Origin: Rhodopirellula baltica
GTDB taxonomy: Bacteria; Planctomycetota; Planctomycetia; Pirellulales; Pirellulaceae
Direction: 5' to 3'
Length of the DNA stretch: 64,000 nucleotides
NCBI GenBank assembly: GCA_002901265.1
Contig: PPHI01000048.1
Coordinates: 1-64,000 of the forward strand
Shown: one piece after another, positions 33,554 through 42,917 of the stretch
Layout: every line of letters begins with the position of its first letter
How positions within the stretch are numbered: the first letter of the stretch is position 1
Position numbers and translations under genes: made by a program
Notes under the pieces: model-generated
What the model saw: the letters and a program-made list of their open reading frames with translations, nothing else
The model's database searches: none
Told to the model about the DNA's origin: nothing

Positions 33554-35551
33554 TTACTTGTTGCCGCCAGTCTTCAGCGAACTCAGGTTGGTGAGTTGCG
33601 AGGAGATAAAGTTACCGGTCGTTTGAAGCTCGTTGATCACGCTTTCGAGCGCGGCGAATTCTTCGAGCAAGTATTGTCGTTTCGTTTCCGTCAACTCCTC
33701 GACTTGTTCAATCGACTTATCGATTGATTCGATCCGAGATTCGAAACTATCGTTTACCGTTTTCAGCAAACCCGATTCGGAGTCCATGACTTCGCGAATA
33801 TAGTCGTTCAGCTGTCCGGTAATACCTTCGGTGACGGAGAGTTCCCCTTCAGCACCAGCGACAACATCGGCAGGTCCAAGCGTGATTTCGACACGCAAGT
33901 CGGCGGTGTTCTCGTTTTTGGGATCACCGGTGAGGATACGTCCTGTTCCGCTGGCAATTTCCTCTACGCCATTAACGATAAACTTCCCGGCAACGTTGAC
34001 GCCGTTGTCGATTTCGGTTCCGTCAAATCCGAGAGCTGTTGCGGCAGTCCCAGTGAAACCCTCGATCTTTGCCGCCGATCCGTACGCTTCCGTTTGGATC
34101 ACGAAGTGCCCATCGCCATCAACGCTCACACTGACGTCGTGAACGCCAAGTTTGCTCGATTTGTTAATGACCTTTTCGAGTTGCGACGCCAGTTCTTGGG
34201 TCGTGTACGTTCCTTCGCTTAGCGAAAGCGTCTCACTGGTGATGCCATCGACTGAGATTTGAAACTCTTTGTTCGACGAATCGATGACAGTCGATGCGGC
34301 GGCGGCATTGGTTGCAGTCACCAATGCACGCTCGGCTGCTTGCGTCACATCGACTTTGTACGGAATATTGTTCGTTGGCTTGGTACGGACGGTACCGCCT
34401 AGGTATCGAATCCCAGAACTGTCCGAAGTACCATTGAGCCCGAACAGTTTTCGCACACTTTCGGGATCGACTCCTTCTAATTCGCCCTTCAACGCAGAAG
34501 TCAGCTTTGTATCGTCAACGCTCAACTTGCCACGGGCGTCAATGTCGATCCCAATTTGGCTCAGTCGCGAGAGATCCGAACCGGGAACCGTGCCTGACAC
34601 GATCGACAAAAGTTGGTTTTTGATCGTGCTAACAGAACGGTCACCAAGCAGCGGACTCGCTTCTTGAGTGTCGGGGTTGTAACGCGTTTGCTCGGTAATG
34701 AAGTCGATGATCGAATTGAAGTCTTCGACGAAATCGGTCACTGCTTCTTTGGCAGTTTCAACGTCTTCTTCCACGCCGATCGTAATCACGCTTCCCGGAT
34801 CTGCTTTCTTCAGTTCCAGCGTGACATCTTCGATCAACCCGTCGACCGTATTCGAATCATACTGAGCCTGGATGGCACCTAGCCCCGAACCGAGCGTGAT
34901 GATCGCGTTGAGAGGCGGTTGAACGGCAGGCCCGGTAAAGTCCGGCAGGATGCCTTCCAATGGATCCAAGTTGTTGGTCACGTTGATGACGTTTTCGGCA
35001 CCAGTATGCTGAGACGTCAGCAAGATTCGGTGCGAATTGCTGGCTTGATCAAAGACCACACTCGCACTGATATCGTCGACCTGCTCGTTGATCGTATTGA
35101 CGAATCCTTGCAGCGTGTTGTTGCTGCTGTCGATCGTGATCGTCTGCGCAGCATTGTTGCCGACTTTAAAACTGATTTCGCCGGTGCCGATTTGATCGCT
35201 GGTCGAGGAAAAGCCCTGCGATGCGATCTGATGGGCGGTCGCCAATTGATCGACGCTCAGTTGGTAATTGGTCGCGATCGCGCCGCTGCCGGCTGTCGCT
35301 GTCACAACGTCCTTGTTTGTGGTGGTTGTGTTTCGCGCATCAAACACCGAAGCGGTTGCGCGATTCAATCGTCCGAGCGACGATTGAAGCGTCAGGAGCT
35401 GAGCCTCGACACCCTTGAAGGAGGTCTGCTTGGTGGCGACTTCAGCCTTTCGCGAATTGAAAGTATCAATTTGGCGCTGCTGGAAAGCCAAGAGGCTGTC
35501 AATGATGCTGGTCGTATCGAAGCCTGATACGAGCCCGTCGATACTAAACAT
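33554..35551 (-). CDS. fliD: Flagellar filament-capping protein FliD (HAP2)
   Basis: A 665-aa cap protein. The N-terminus FSIDGLVSGFDTTSIIDSLL is the FliD start (normally GLxSGlDxxslI), and the C-terminus holds the coiled coil DSFESRIESIDKSIEQVEEL. The protein caps the growing filament outside the cell and directs flagellin assembly; it is exported by the flagellar type III system. The central part is Thr/Ser/Asn-rich and variable. It is upstream of fliS. No sigma-54 or sigma-28 site is recognisable in the 387-base gap to fliC. Confidence 0.92.
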   Translation of the reverse strand: MFSIDGLVSGFDTTSIIDSLLAFQQRQIDTFNSRKAEVATKQTSFKGVEAQLLTLQSSLGRLNRATASVFDARNTTTTNKDVVTATAGSGAIATNYQLSVDQLATAHQIASQGFSSTSDQIGTGEISFKVGNNAAQTITIDSSNNTLQGFVNTINEQVDDISASVVFDQASNSHRILLTSQHTGAENVINVTNNLDPLEGILPDFTGPAVQPPLNAIITLGSGLGAIQAQYDSNTVDGLIEDVTLELKKADPGSVITIGVEEDVETAKEAVTDFVEDFNSIIDFITEQTRYNPDTQEASPLLGDRSVSTIKNQLLSIVSGTVPGSDLSRLSQIGIDIDARGKLSVDDTKLTSALKGELEGVDPESVRKLFGLNGTSDSSGIRYLGGTVRTKPTNNIPYKVDVTQAAERALVTATNAAAASTVIDSSNKEFQISVDGITSETLSLSEGTYTTQELASQLEKVINKSSKLGVHDVSVSVDGDGHFVIQTEAYGSAAKIEGFTGTAATALGFDGTEIDNGVNVAGKFIVNGVEEIASGTGRILTGDPKNENTADLRVEITLGPADVVAGAEGELSVTEGITGQLNDYIREVMDSESGLLKTVNDSFESRIESIDKSIEQVEELTETKRQYLLEEFAALESVINELQTTGNFISSQLTNLSSLKTGGNK

Positions 35552-35885
35552 TTTAGTTGCCCTACCACTGGAATATGCCTATCTCTCGTCGTCCACACCT
35601 CGCCATTGAAGACTCTACGACTTTTGCTTCGACGGCGTCTAACCGATCACAACTTAAAGTCGGTAATCCGTCACCTGACTTTCACGTCATCCCTTCAATC
35701 TATGAGGTAGCACGATGACTTAGGCAAAATGACCCGGTATCGTCGATACCGATTCTTCGGGGCAAGCATCGAAATCATTCCGGTTGCTTCGCATGGGCTT
35801 TTTCAATCAAGCCGATGCGAAGAAAACGACGACTGCGGACGCCTCGAAAAGTCCCTCAGCCAAGATGCTTCGATCACGACCGTTA

Positions 35886-35914
35886 GGGGAGGCGAGCGTG
35901 CTGCTCGCCTCCCC
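35886..35914 (-). terminator. Terminator-like hairpin downstream of fliC
   Basis: GGGGAGGCGAGC (35886-35897) and GCTCGCCTCCCC (35903-35914) form a perfect 12-bp stem with a 5-base loop, 25 bases after the fliC stop. There is no T-tract. It would separate fliC from fliD transcription. The rest of the gap to fliD (35552-35885) shows no gene. Confidence 0.65.
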
Positions 35915-35938
35915 CCGGTCTGATCACAATCGCAAGCG

Positions 35939-37354
35939 TTACTGCAGCAAGGACAGAATCGATTGCGTGGTTTGGTTGGCACTCGACAGTACCGAAGTAC
36001 CGGCTTGGACCAAGATCTGGTTGTTGGTGAACTTCGAGATTTCCTCGGCGAAGTCGGTGTCACGGATGACCGATTCGGCGTTCACGGTGTTTTCCAGAGT
36101 CGAACGCATGTTGTTGCCGATCGATTCCAGCGTGTTGGCTTGGAATGCACCCAAGTCACCACGAATGTTGGAAAGTTCGTCAATCGCCGCGTCAATCACT
36201 TTCAATGCGTCTTGAGCGTTATCGAACGAGGTGACGTCGACTTCGTTCAAGCTATTGAACTTCGTGCCGGTTACCGCGACACCCAACGAATCGGCTTTGA
36301 TGCTTTGAATAGCGATCTTGGCAGTTTGGTTTTGGTTCGCACCGATCTGGAAGACCAGAGAGTTGTTCTGGACAGAAATATTGCCCTGAGCACCGTTCAC
36401 CGACAGGGCGGCGTTCGTCGTGTCAGCGGCAAGGCGAATCACAGCGCCCGTCGAAGCACCAGAAACGCTCGTCAGCGTGTTGCCTTTACCTGAAGCCGCA
36501 ACACCGTCGATCGTACCTTGAATGTTGAGACCAGTGTCGGTCAACAAGGTGGTGCCGAAACCGGAGGAGCTGGTGGCTGCGGCTTTGTCCGAAACAACTT
36601 CGATTTCTGCGTCGGCGCCGAACTCTTTCGAGTACAGGCGAGTTCCGCCCGAACGGTTCTCAGCGACAACGCCGGTCTGGTCGGTAAACTCGTTGATACG
36701 AGCGATCACGCCCGTTTGGCTCAACCCAGCATTCAATTTGATGCTAACACCGTTGACCGTCAGGACTTCGTCGGCCGCCAAAGCGGTCGTTTGTGACGTA
36801 CCACCGGTGATGTTTGCACGCTCGCCAGCCGTGGTCACTGCAACAGCGTAGGTGCCGCCGCTAGTGTCGCCGGTACCCTTCAGGAAGGTCACGGTCGCTG
36901 GGACCGACGCAGTGCCTGTTACGCCAGCCGATCCGTCCAGCAGCGATTTCTCGCCGAACTGGGTGTTAGACGAGATACGGTTGATCGTATCCAGGGCGTT
37001 ATCGATTTCGGCTTGGTTGGCAGCGAACGCGTCAGCGTCGTTGACACCCGAGTTAGCCGAATCCAAAGCCAACGAACGGACTTTGATCAGGATGCTGTTG
37101 ATTTCGTTCAATGCACCTTCGGCGGTTTGAACGACGGAAACAGCTTTTTCGGTGTTGGCAATCGCGGTTTTCAGACCAGCAATTTGAGCTCGCTGTTTTT
37201 CCGAAATAACCAACGCAGCAGGGCCGTCAGCACCGCGGTTGACTTTGAAGCCGGTCGACAATCGCTCGATCGACTTGTTCAAAGCGCTGCTCGAACGGTT
37301 GAGGTTGTTGCGGGCGTTCAGTGCACCGACATTGTTTTGTATAGTTAAGGTCAT
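35939..37354 (-). CDS. fliC: Flagellin FliC
   Basis: A 471-aa flagellin. The N-terminal D0/D1 region begins TIQNNVGALNARNNLNRSSS and contains ERLSTGFKVNRGADGPAALV; the C-terminal D0 ends with NQILVQAGTSVLSSANQTT and SILSLLQ. The middle is Thr/Ser/Gly-rich and variable, a plausible glycosylation surface. It is exported and polymerises into the filament. Only one flagellin gene lies in the window. A GG-N10-GC sigma-54-like site lies upstream. FliS and FliD are downstream and a FlgM-like gene upstream on the same strand. The D0 block RGADGPAALVISE differs slightly from the usual SAKDDAAGLAISE. Confidence 0.95.
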   Translation of the reverse strand: MTLTIQNNVGALNARNNLNRSSSALNKSIERLSTGFKVNRGADGPAALVISEKQRAQIAGLKTAIANTEKAVSVVQTAEGALNEINSILIKVRSLALDSANSGVNDADAFAANQAEIDNALDTINRISSNTQFGEKSLLDGSAGVTGTASVPATVTFLKGTGDTSGGTYAVAVTTAGERANITGGTSQTTALAADEVLTVNGVSIKLNAGLSQTGVIARINEFTDQTGVVAENRSGGTRLYSKEFGADAEIEVVSDKAAATSSSGFGTTLLTDTGLNIQGTIDGVAASGKGNTLTSVSGASTGAVIRLAADTTNAALSVNGAQGNISVQNNSLVFQIGANQNQTAKIAIQSIKADSLGVAVTGTKFNSLNEVDVTSFDNAQDALKVIDAAIDELSNIRGDLGAFQANTLESIGNNMRSTLENTVNAESVIRDTDFAEEISKFTNNQILVQAGTSVLSSANQTTQSILSLLQ

Positions 37355-37405
37355 CTCTTGCTAACTCAGGATTAGGGGATCAACGGAACTTCCATGTCAA
37401 TCAGT

Positions 37406-37420
37406 GCATCCGTGGCGCCT
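37406..37420 (-). promoter_or_regulatory. Possible sigma-54 (-24/-12) promoter of fliC
   Basis: On the minus strand the site reads AGGCGC-CACGG-ATGC. The invariant GG and GC are at the right 10-base spacing, with three mismatches to TGGCAC-N5-TTGC. It would start transcription ~40 bases before the fliC ATG, like the clear site at 42851. A sigma-54 activator is encoded 4.3 kb away. Confidence 0.35.
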
Positions 37421-37449
37421 CGGGCGAAAAACTGGAGATCACACGAGCA

Positions 37450-37737
37450 CTACAAGTCGAGAATTGACCTGGCCGTACTGACGGCTGCCTCTCGGGTCAG
37501 GTATTCACCGCTTTGTAGTTTCAGTTTGACATCCTCTACCACGGACTCTCGCACATCAGCTGCTTGTTCGAGGACCTGTGACAGTTCGCGAATGGAATCC
37601 AATTGAATTGAATCCGCCGATGTCGAAACACTGGCGGCAGACTCTTCGGCCCGCGATGCCGATTGTCCGCTTGGACCTTTAGGATCGAGCCGCTTAATAT
37701 CAGACGGCAACGAATTACCAGTTGGGTTGATTCTCAT
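37450..37737 (-). CDS. FlgM-like anti-sigma-28 factor
   Basis: A 95-aa protein. The first half is Ser/Pro/Asp-rich and disordered-looking; the C-terminal part is the helical VRESVVEDVKLKLQSGEYL region with a final STARSILDL, resembling the FlgM C-terminus (VEEIKxAIxxGxYxV). FlgM binds and holds back FliA (sigma-28) until the hook is complete. The ATG at 37737 follows GGAGAAATCC. It lies 95 bases upstream of fliC on the same strand. fliA is not in the window. The assignment rests on the short C-terminal similarity and context. Confidence 0.6.
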   Translation of the reverse strand: MRINPTGNSLPSDIKRLDPKGPSGQSASRAEESAASVSTSADSIQLDSIRELSQVLEQAADVRESVVEDVKLKLQSGEYLTREAAVSTARSILDL

Positions 37738-37949
37738 TTGGATTTCTCCGCAGGTGAGTGACTGCAAGTGGTTGTCGAGAGGTCCAGTACCAACTTGCGT
37801 ACAAAATCTTCAAGCCGTAAAGCTTTTTAAGTCGATACACCGGTAGCGATTACAGGGACCAGGAAAGATATTCCGATTACAACGGTCCCGAAGTAAATAC
37901 AGAGTTCGTTGACTGTGAAACGAACCATCCAAAAACGGGGCTTTTACTG

Positions 37950-40199
37950 GTGTTTCGAGCGGAAATCGTCTGGATTACCGTGTTTCTCGCGGTCGGTGCG
38001 ATCGGCGGGCTGGTCTACAATTGGCCTGATCCGGCCGCTGATTCCGTTGCCGAAAATGAGATCGTGGCGACCGAAGTAGGCGACTCGCCCGCTCTCGATG
38101 AGGACGAAATCGACGAAACATGGCCCTTCGAAGACGAAGTGAGGGAGAACCCTCAACCCGAAACCGCAGAAGAAACACCGCTTCCCACCGACACCCCAAC
38201 CGCACCGGTCGAGGATGTCTGGAGCGAGATCAGCCCTCCCATGAAACGCACCCAATCGGTCGATTGGAACATCGTTGAACTGGGCGACCGTCTGCTTCTC
38301 GGTGGCAACTACACCGGTGCGATCAAGCACTACGAAAAACTGTGGAAGACTTCGAACGTCCCCACCGACAACGCGGTGCTGATGCGACTGGCTCTCGCTT
38401 CCGAACTCGCCGAATTGCATGACGATGCGATCAAGCATTACCGCAGCGCGATTCGAGTCTCCGAGAAAGGCTCTGTTGCACAAGCGAACTGTCTTTTAGG
38501 AATCGCACGCGTTTGGGAGAACCGAGGCCAATTCGAAGACTCCTGCTCACTACTGAGCGAACTGTTCTTGCTCTATGGCGGCGAGCAATATCCAAAGCTG
38601 CTCCGCGGACAACTCGTTTCCCAACTGTCGGACTGCTTGCAAAAGCGATTGCTGTCCAGCGAAGTTGTCATCGAAGCACTTCAAAAAGAGCCGATGGAAT
38701 ACTTCTGGCCATCGTTGGTCGTCGACAACATCCTGACCTTGATCGACTGGGAGACCCCGGCAGAAGGAATGTCGGTCGAACCAAGCCAATTGAAAGTGTT
38801 ACAGGCTCCTCGCCCTGATGCGACGCTGATCTTGATTGCCGCAAACGTGCGTGGACTCAGTGTTCTCGGTTTGCTTAGCGAACTGGAACGCGGTTCAGAA
38901 TTGCGTTTCACATTGACCGAACGTGCGAAGTCTGACTTGGTCGGACGTATGTGCAACATTCAAACGACCGCGATGCCGCTCTCTTTTGTGCTCGACAGCG
39001 TCCTTGAACCCGTCGTATTGTCATGGAGCCAAGGAACCTCCGAGGTCAACATCATGCACCGCGATGAACTGTCACCGCGAGACATCGCCTCGTATGACTT
39101 GGCCCGTGTGCAGCGAATGCTGCGACAGGTAAAGCTGGAAGAAGCAGAAGGCCCTCGCCGTACCGCGGCAATGATGAACGAAGGCAACAACTCGCGTTTG
39201 TCAGGCGGCTGGGACGAAGCCCGTGAAAGCTACAAGATGGCTCGCGAGCAAACTCCGACCAACGAGTTAAGTGCGAAGCTGTATTTCAACGAAGCTTCGC
39301 TGCAATTGGCGGACGGCGAGAAGCTTGACGCACTAAACGCTTGCTACATGGCATTGGACCAAACCTTGACCGCATCGCTGCAAGGTGATGTCTATGCAAT
39401 GATCGCCAAATTGGAACTGGAACTCGGGCAGGCCGAAAAAGCAATCACGGCCGGATCACGTGGCCTGCGCCGCGCTCAAGACCCTGAAGTCCTCAGTCGA
39501 TGTGCGATGACGCTTTCCAAAGCCTATTTGCTGAACGACGATCCAGATTCGGCGAATCAAGTGCTGTTCGACCAATCCCAAGCGATCATCGGAGATTCGC
39601 AACGCCGGCTGGCGAGCGTCTTTTCGAGCTTCGCTCGCTACCAGCGGAACCCGTCGCGTGGTGGTCTGCAAGACGAGGGGCAACGATTGGTCATGGCCCT
39701 TGCGATGATGAAACCCGATGACCCCAAAGGTTTTGCAGACGCATTGATCGTGTCGCAAGCCTACGCGCTGGTCGGCATCAAAACCAAAGCGATCGAAAGC
39801 CTGAAACAAGCACTCGCGACGGCACCAGCCGGTTTCTGGTCCGAACGGATTCGCCTGGAACTTGCGAAGGCGTACTACGAGGCAGAAAAGCTGCAAGAAG
39901 CGGACGAAACGATCGCGGGATTCGGACAGGTGACCCTCGGAATGCTTCCACAGGTGCTGTTGCTGCATGCAAATGTCAAATTTGATGCTCAGCAACTGGA
40001 TCAATGTGAAGCGATCTGTCGCCGCATCGTAAGCTTGGATGTTGACCAATCCATTCAAGCCGAGGCGCTCAACAAGTTGGGCATGGTTCTTAATGAAAAA
40101 GGCCAACACTATGCCGCAACCCTGTGTTTTGCCGGGTTGCTCCCCGAACCGATCAAAGCGAACTCTGACTCTGAACCTCAGGGAGTTGCCACACCATGA
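37950..40199 (+). CDS. Membrane-anchored TPR protein with a secretin-N-like stretch, flagellar cluster
   Basis: A 749-aa protein. It has one N-terminal membrane helix (residues ~5-23) and an acidic periplasmic linker to ~100. TPR-like helical repeats follow (LLLGGNYTGAIKHYEKLW, ELHDDAIKHYRSAI and others). Around residues 285-370 is a non-TPR stretch resembling an STN/secretin-N fold (ANVRGLSVLGLLSELERG, then PLSFVLDSVLEPVVLSW). More TPRs run to the C-terminus (SLKQALATAPAGFWSERI). The topology implies a periplasmic scaffold. Its GTG start follows a 212-base divergent region opposite the FlgM-like gene, and it overlaps the next gene (ATGA). I do not recognise it as a known flagellar protein; context suggests a periplasmic assembly factor. 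Confidence 0.75.
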   Translation: MFRAEIVWITVFLAVGAIGGLVYNWPDPAADSVAENEIVATEVGDSPALDEDEIDETWPFEDEVRENPQPETAEETPLPTDTPTAPVEDVWSEISPPMKRTQSVDWNIVELGDRLLLGGNYTGAIKHYEKLWKTSNVPTDNAVLMRLALASELAELHDDAIKHYRSAIRVSEKGSVAQANCLLGIARVWENRGQFEDSCSLLSELFLLYGGEQYPKLLRGQLVSQLSDCLQKRLLSSEVVIEALQKEPMEYFWPSLVVDNILTLIDWETPAEGMSVEPSQLKVLQAPRPDATLILIAANVRGLSVLGLLSELERGSELRFTLTERAKSDLVGRMCNIQTTAMPLSFVLDSVLEPVVLSWSQGTSEVNIMHRDELSPRDIASYDLARVQRMLRQVKLEEAEGPRRTAAMMNEGNNSRLSGGWDEARESYKMAREQTPTNELSAKLYFNEASLQLADGEKLDALNACYMALDQTLTASLQGDVYAMIAKLELELGQAEKAITAGSRGLRRAQDPEVLSRCAMTLSKAYLLNDDPDSANQVLFDQSQAIIGDSQRRLASVFSSFARYQRNPSRGGLQDEGQRLVMALAMMKPDDPKGFADALIVSQAYALVGIKTKAIESLKQALATAPAGFWSERIRLELAKAYYEAEKLQEADETIAGFGQVTLGMLPQVLLLHANVKFDAQQLDQCEAICRRIVSLDVDQSIQAEALNKLGMVLNEKGQHYAATLCFAGLLPEPIKANSDSEPQGVATP

Positions 40200-41248
40200 C
40201 CCAAATCCCTCAAAACAAGACCGCGTCCAGAAACTTTGCCAGTCGGTATCTGATCACAGGTACCTTCGCGGCAGCAACCGCCTTTGCCAGTCTATTGACG
40301 CCAACGAGCGCTGCTTTGGCTCAATCCGTTGACGACGGCAGCGATCCACTGGCCGAATTGTCCGCGCCCCAGATCGAGCCCGCTCCGCAAGCCACACCAC
40401 AGACCACGCCGGCGTCGACCGAAAACGACCTGCAGAGTCGGCTGAAAAACCTGGTGAATGCAACCGAACGCCTGCAGCGGATGCGGCAACTTCAAGCCGC
40501 AGAATCGCGTGAATCGGCTGGCAGTGATGCGTTGAGCCAGCCTTCGATGTCAACTAGTGCAGGGACGCTATCTCCAACCACGGGCGCTGTTCTGGACGGA
40601 GTCGCTGGGTTGCGTCCTGACCCAGCGTTAGAACTGAAAGAGATCCGTGATCGGATCCGAGTCCTCCAGAAGCTTCGTCGCGATGAAAAGATGGCCGGGG
40701 CTGGTGGGCCATCGCCGCTGGACCATAAGATGCAACCGACACCGCCAACCGAATCGGTTGCCCCGATGACGCCGGAAGTTCACCCCGGTGTCGACCAATC
40801 GTTGACTGCTGCCGAGCAATCCACAACTCCGCAGCCAGAAGAGATGACTGCGTCGGTCATCGGTACGCCAAATATCAGCGCCGAACAATTGCTGCCTCAA
40901 CCTGTCAATACGCTCGCCCTTGGCGAAAGCCTGTACCGAACCGGGAACTATGTCGCCGCTTTGCGTGCATTGAAAGAAGTCAAAACAGAAGGTCTTCCTC
41001 AATCAGACCGGATGTGGCTTGAACTGCTGACGGCGTTATGCGAACAGAAATCCCAAGCGTTTGAAAGTTCAATCGGAACGCTACGCGACATTGCCAACGA
41101 CAAGTCCACGGACTATCCCGTGCAAGCCGCGAAGTGGTACCTCAAGTATGCCGAGGCAGAACAAAAACGCGTGGAAACGATGGAACAATTGTCTGGTGAA
41201 ATCGAAATGATTGTCGAGAGGGTTGAAAAGAATGTCGGACCTCAATGA
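40196..41248 (+). CDS. Secreted TPR-type protein, flagellar cluster
   Basis: A 350-aa protein with a signal peptide (hydrophobic residues ~17-41, cleavage near AALA-QS), a Pro/Thr/Gln-rich linker, helical segments (LKNLVNATERLQRMRQL; ELKEIRDRIRVLQKL) and a C-terminal TPR-like region (LALGESLYRTGNYVAALRAL). It should be periplasmic. Its ATG overlaps the stop of the upstream membrane TPR gene, and its own end overlaps the FlgN-like start, so the three are tightly coupled. Function unknown; it may be a soluble partner of the membrane TPR protein. Confidence 0.72.
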   Translation: MTQIPQNKTASRNFASRYLITGTFAAATAFASLLTPTSAALAQSVDDGSDPLAELSAPQIEPAPQATPQTTPASTENDLQSRLKNLVNATERLQRMRQLQAAESRESAGSDALSQPSMSTSAGTLSPTTGAVLDGVAGLRPDPALELKEIRDRIRVLQKLRRDEKMAGAGGPSPLDHKMQPTPPTESVAPMTPEVHPGVDQSLTAAEQSTTPQPEEMTASVIGTPNISAEQLLPQPVNTLALGESLYRTGNYVAALRALKEVKTEGLPQSDRMWLELLTALCEQKSQAFESSIGTLRDIANDKSTDYPVQAAKWYLKYAEAEQKRVETMEQLSGEIEMIVERVEKNVGPQ

Positions 41249-41618
41249 AACGCTGCTGTTCAATTACACCAGCGAGCTGAAAAGCCACTACGAAAAACTG
41301 AACGCGATCATCGACGAGCATGCGAACGATTCGCACGGGGCTATCGAACCGATTCGCGAACAGATGGCGCTGGTCAAACAGACCGAAGAAAAGCTTCGAC
41401 CGATTCGAGAAACATACCTTGGCGAGTCGCGTGAATTGTCAGGGCAACTTCAGGCAATCACCGACGAAACCATCGACCTTGTCAAATCTTTGATGCCGAA
41501 ACTGGCTCAACTTGAGAAGGTCTCCGTCGATTCGCTTCGACGTCTTTTCCCACGGATTCAAGGAAGCGTGCGTGGGATCCAAATGCAAAATGCCTATCGC
41601 ACGAACAATCACAGTTAA
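41232..41618 (+). CDS. Small helical protein, FlgN-like flagellar chaperone (probable)
   Basis: A 128-aa, almost wholly helical, heptad-rich protein ([36 protein letters not shown]). Length, lack of a signal peptide, and position between flagellar genes fit an FlgN-type chaperone for hook-associated proteins; direct similarity is weak. The ATG at 41232 overlaps the previous gene by 17 bases. FliT or FliJ type proteins are alternatives. Confidence 0.5.
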   Translation: MSDLNETLLFNYTSELKSHYEKLNAIIDEHANDSHGAIEPIREQMALVKQTEEKLRPIRETYLGESRELSGQLQAITDETIDLVKSLMPKLAQLEKVSVDSLRRLFPRIQGSVRGIQMQNAYRTNNHS

Positions 41619-41704
41619 CAGCTTGTGATGGTGCATTCCGCACTTGCAACCGCACGGGTGTTTCGACACCGTCACTAAACGATTTATCTGCATCCTTGGG
41701 GCAA

Positions 41705-42682
41705 ATGGGGATGATCATCACTCAATCGACGAAGGTCGAGAAGCTCATTCAATTCGCAAAGCGGGCTGCGCGATCGACGGCGCCCGTCTTGCTGACGGGT
41801 GAAAGTGGAACGGGCAAAGAACTTTTCGCACAGCTGATTCATCAATCCAGCCCGCGTTCCGAGCATCCATTCGTGCCGGTGAACTGTGCCGCTATCGCTG
41901 AGAATCTATTCGAAAGCGAATTGTTCGGACACGAGAAAGGTGCATTCTCGGGAGCGATCATGACCCGTGAAGGACGGTTTGAAGTCGCACGAGGCGGAAC
42001 GTTGTTCCTGGATGAGGTCGGTGAAATACCGCTGCCCCTGCAATCCAAGCTCTTACGTGTCTTGGAATCCAAGACGTTCGAACGTGTCGGCAGTAGCCAA
42101 ACACTTGAACATGATGTTCGTATTGTCGCGGCGACCAACCGAGATCTAAAACTCGCGGTTGAAGAAGGCGAATTTCGGCTCGATCTTCTGCACCGAATCA
42201 ACGTCTTGAACATCGAAATTCCGCCGCTACGAAAACGGATTTCGGATATCCCTCTGCTTGCGATGCATTTTCTGGATCTGTTCCGATCAGAAAATCAAAT
42301 TCGGATCGAAGGCTTCGATTCGACTGCAATGAAGACACTCGCCAAACATGATTGGCCAGGTAATATCCGCGAATTGCGCAACGTCATTCACCGCGCCTGC
42401 GTACTCACCGACCAGCCACGCATTACTGCCGAGTACCTCGGGCTTGAGTCGTCGGCTGTGGAACAACCTGTCGAGGGAAAGACTCCACCGCAGGAGCCAA
42501 ACCTGCCCAGCCAGTGGCTTCACATGAACCTCGAAGAGGTCGAACGCAAGATAATCACCGCTGCGATCGAAGCATTTGGAAACCGTCAAGTCGTCGCCGA
42601 CAAGCTTGGCATCTCTCCCCGCACTTTGACCAACAAAATCCGCCGTTATCGCGAAGCAGACAGTGAGCCGGAAGCCGCCTAA
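41705..42682 (+). CDS. Sigma-54-dependent activator lacking a receiver domain
   Basis: A 325-aa enhancer-binding protein made of the AAA+ core and a Fis-type helix-turn-helix only. Walker A is GESGTGKE (32-39), the sigma-54-contact loop is GAFSGA (79-84, a variant of GAFTGA), Walker B is [10 protein letters not shown] (~99-108), and the sensor/arginine-finger region [13 protein letters not shown] is intact. The HTH is [20 protein letters not shown]. With no N-terminal receiver or GAF domain, activity must be controlled by level or by a partner. It resembles flagellar FlbD/FleQ/FlgR activators. The ATG at 41705 is preferred to the TTG nine bases upstream. A perfect -24/-12 promoter lies 169 bases downstream. 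Confidence 0.92.
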   Translation: MGMIITQSTKVEKLIQFAKRAARSTAPVLLTGESGTGKELFAQLIHQSSPRSEHPFVPVNCAAIAENLFESELFGHEKGAFSGAIMTREGRFEVARGGTLFLDEVGEIPLPLQSKLLRVLESKTFERVGSSQTLEHDVRIVAATNRDLKLAVEEGEFRLDLLHRINVLNIEIPPLRKRISDIPLLAMHFLDLFRSENQIRIEGFDSTAMKTLAKHDWPGNIRELRNVIHRACVLTDQPRITAEYLGLESSAVEQPVEGKTPPQEPNLPSQWLHMNLEEVERKIITAAIEAFGNRQVVADKLGISPRTLTNKIRRYREADSEPEAA

Positions 42683-42850
42683 AAGCCACTCAAGGATGGC
42701 GTCTCCGCAGGACGCTAGACGGCAATAGTTGCTTCGCTTGCAAAGCAATTCTTTCCGACCGCAGACTTTAACTTTTCTTTAAAAGTCCGTTTGTCATAGA
42801 TGCAAAAATCGTCCGGCTGATTCTCAGCAAAATTGCCGGTTGGAAACGAT

Positions 42851-42865
42851 TGGCACACTGTTTGC
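42851..42865 (+). promoter_or_regulatory. Sigma-54 promoter upstream of fliK
   Basis: TGGCAC-ACTGT-TTGC matches the consensus TGGCAC-N5-TTGC at every position, with GG and GC 10 bases apart. Transcription would begin near 42877, about 40 bases before the fliK ATG. The preceding gene encodes the cognate type of activator, so fliK-flgD-flgE are probably its targets. Confidence 0.85.
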
Positions 42866-42917
42866 CTAGGTTTGAAATCACACGTTTTGTTCGGAACGCG
42901 TTCTTTCAAATCACACG

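Noticed and set aside
42685-42850. Short minus-strand frames between the activator and fliK
   Set aside because: They overlap the sigma-54 promoter region and show no coding character.
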